From: Mesorhizobium hawassense
GTDB lineage: Bacteria > Pseudomonadota > Alphaproteobacteria > Rhizobiales > Rhizobiaceae
Length of the DNA: 64,000 nucleotides
Reading direction: 5' to 3'
Assembly (NCBI RefSeq): GCF_003289945.1
Contig: NZ_QMBP01000020.1
Location: 62,001-126,000, forward strand
Below, one piece after another: positions 63,953 to 64,000 of the stretch. The translations under genes and the position numbers were made by a program. Position 1 is the first letter of the stretch, and every line of letters begins with the position of its first letter. A model generated the notes under the pieces. It was not told the origin of the DNA and did not search any database. It saw only the letters and a program-made list of their open reading frames with translations.

Positions 63953-64000
63953 GACTGTCCCTCCATTCAGCCGCCGCGAAACCCGGCCTGCGATGGCCGG

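Overview
The window is high-GC alphaproteobacterial chromosome, most likely Mesorhizobium or a close relative in the Hyphomicrobiales. The reasons are the mdh-sucC-sucD-sucA cluster, an Omp19-type protease-inhibitor lipoprotein, DUF2794, DUF1328 and DUF1127 proteins, an IalB-family protein, a BI-1 (ybhL) gene with a structured leader, and several palindromic intergenic repeat families typical of rhizobial genomes. The genus is an inference from protein and repeat style, not from a marker gene. No rRNA, tRNA, phage, transposase or CRISPR array was found. Most genes are core metabolism.

Layout. 1-7.0 kb (minus strand): TCA operon mdh-sucC-[three small genes]-sucD-sucA; sucA runs off the left edge. 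7.2-12.4 kb: GNAT acetyltransferase, ADP-ribosylglycohydrolase, zapE, Omp19-like lipoprotein, a frameshifted VOC gene, an MBL-fold hydrolase and a DUF1328 protein. 12.6-18.4 kb (plus): dapF-mtaB-ftsY-yciB, then two flavin-linked enzymes. 18.6-20.4 kb: tautomerase, SMP-30 lactonase, DUF1127 protein. 20.5-23.2 kb (minus): cytochrome c maturation genes ccmA-ccmB-[Imm50-like gene]-ccmD-ccmG, with no ccmC. 23.5-26.2 kb: acnA, divergent from ccmA across a region holding an Irr-type iron control box. 26.3-30.6 kb: ceramidase-family protein, DUF1223, a candidate small RNA, DUF2794, GNAT, ybhL. 30.8-36.7 kb: YbbA/YbbP-type ABC transporter divergent from a TesA-like esterase, thpR, low-molecular-weight phosphatase, phhB, YkvA protein. 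37-45 kb: IalB protein, ClC antiporter, Met-rich secreted protein, MFS exporter, rlmN, two membrane proteins, argG. 45-49 kb: a small lipoprotein, a secreted triple-repeat protein, lytic transglycosylase, SH3 protein, CPBP protease. 49.2-52.1 kb: candidate small RNA, ffh, chorismate mutase, rpsP, glycine-zipper lipoprotein. 52.3-64 kb: SRPBCC, DoxX and bestrophin-like proteins, ACT-domain protein, GNAT, asd, DEAD-box helicase, cold-shock/DUF805 fusion, GNAT, leuB, VOC, RidA and a secreted hypothetical protein.

Functional links: TCA cycle (mdh, sucABCD, acnA), co-translational membrane targeting (ftsY, ffh), translation (rpsP, rlmN, mtaB), amino-acid synthesis (dapF, asd, leuB, argG, chorismate mutase), and heme/iron proteins (ccm genes and acnA around one predicted Irr site).

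Most unusual points: (1) three intergenic inverted repeats built from 7- or 8-base units whose sequence differs at each locus but whose architecture is the same, each running into and supplying the stop codon of a minus-strand gene; (2) an orphan Imm50-like immunity gene in the position where ccmC is expected; (3) a dispersed palindromic repeat inserted in frame inside ftsY; (4) two unannotated small-RNA candidates with intrinsic terminators; (5) sucC and sucD separated by three unrelated small genes.
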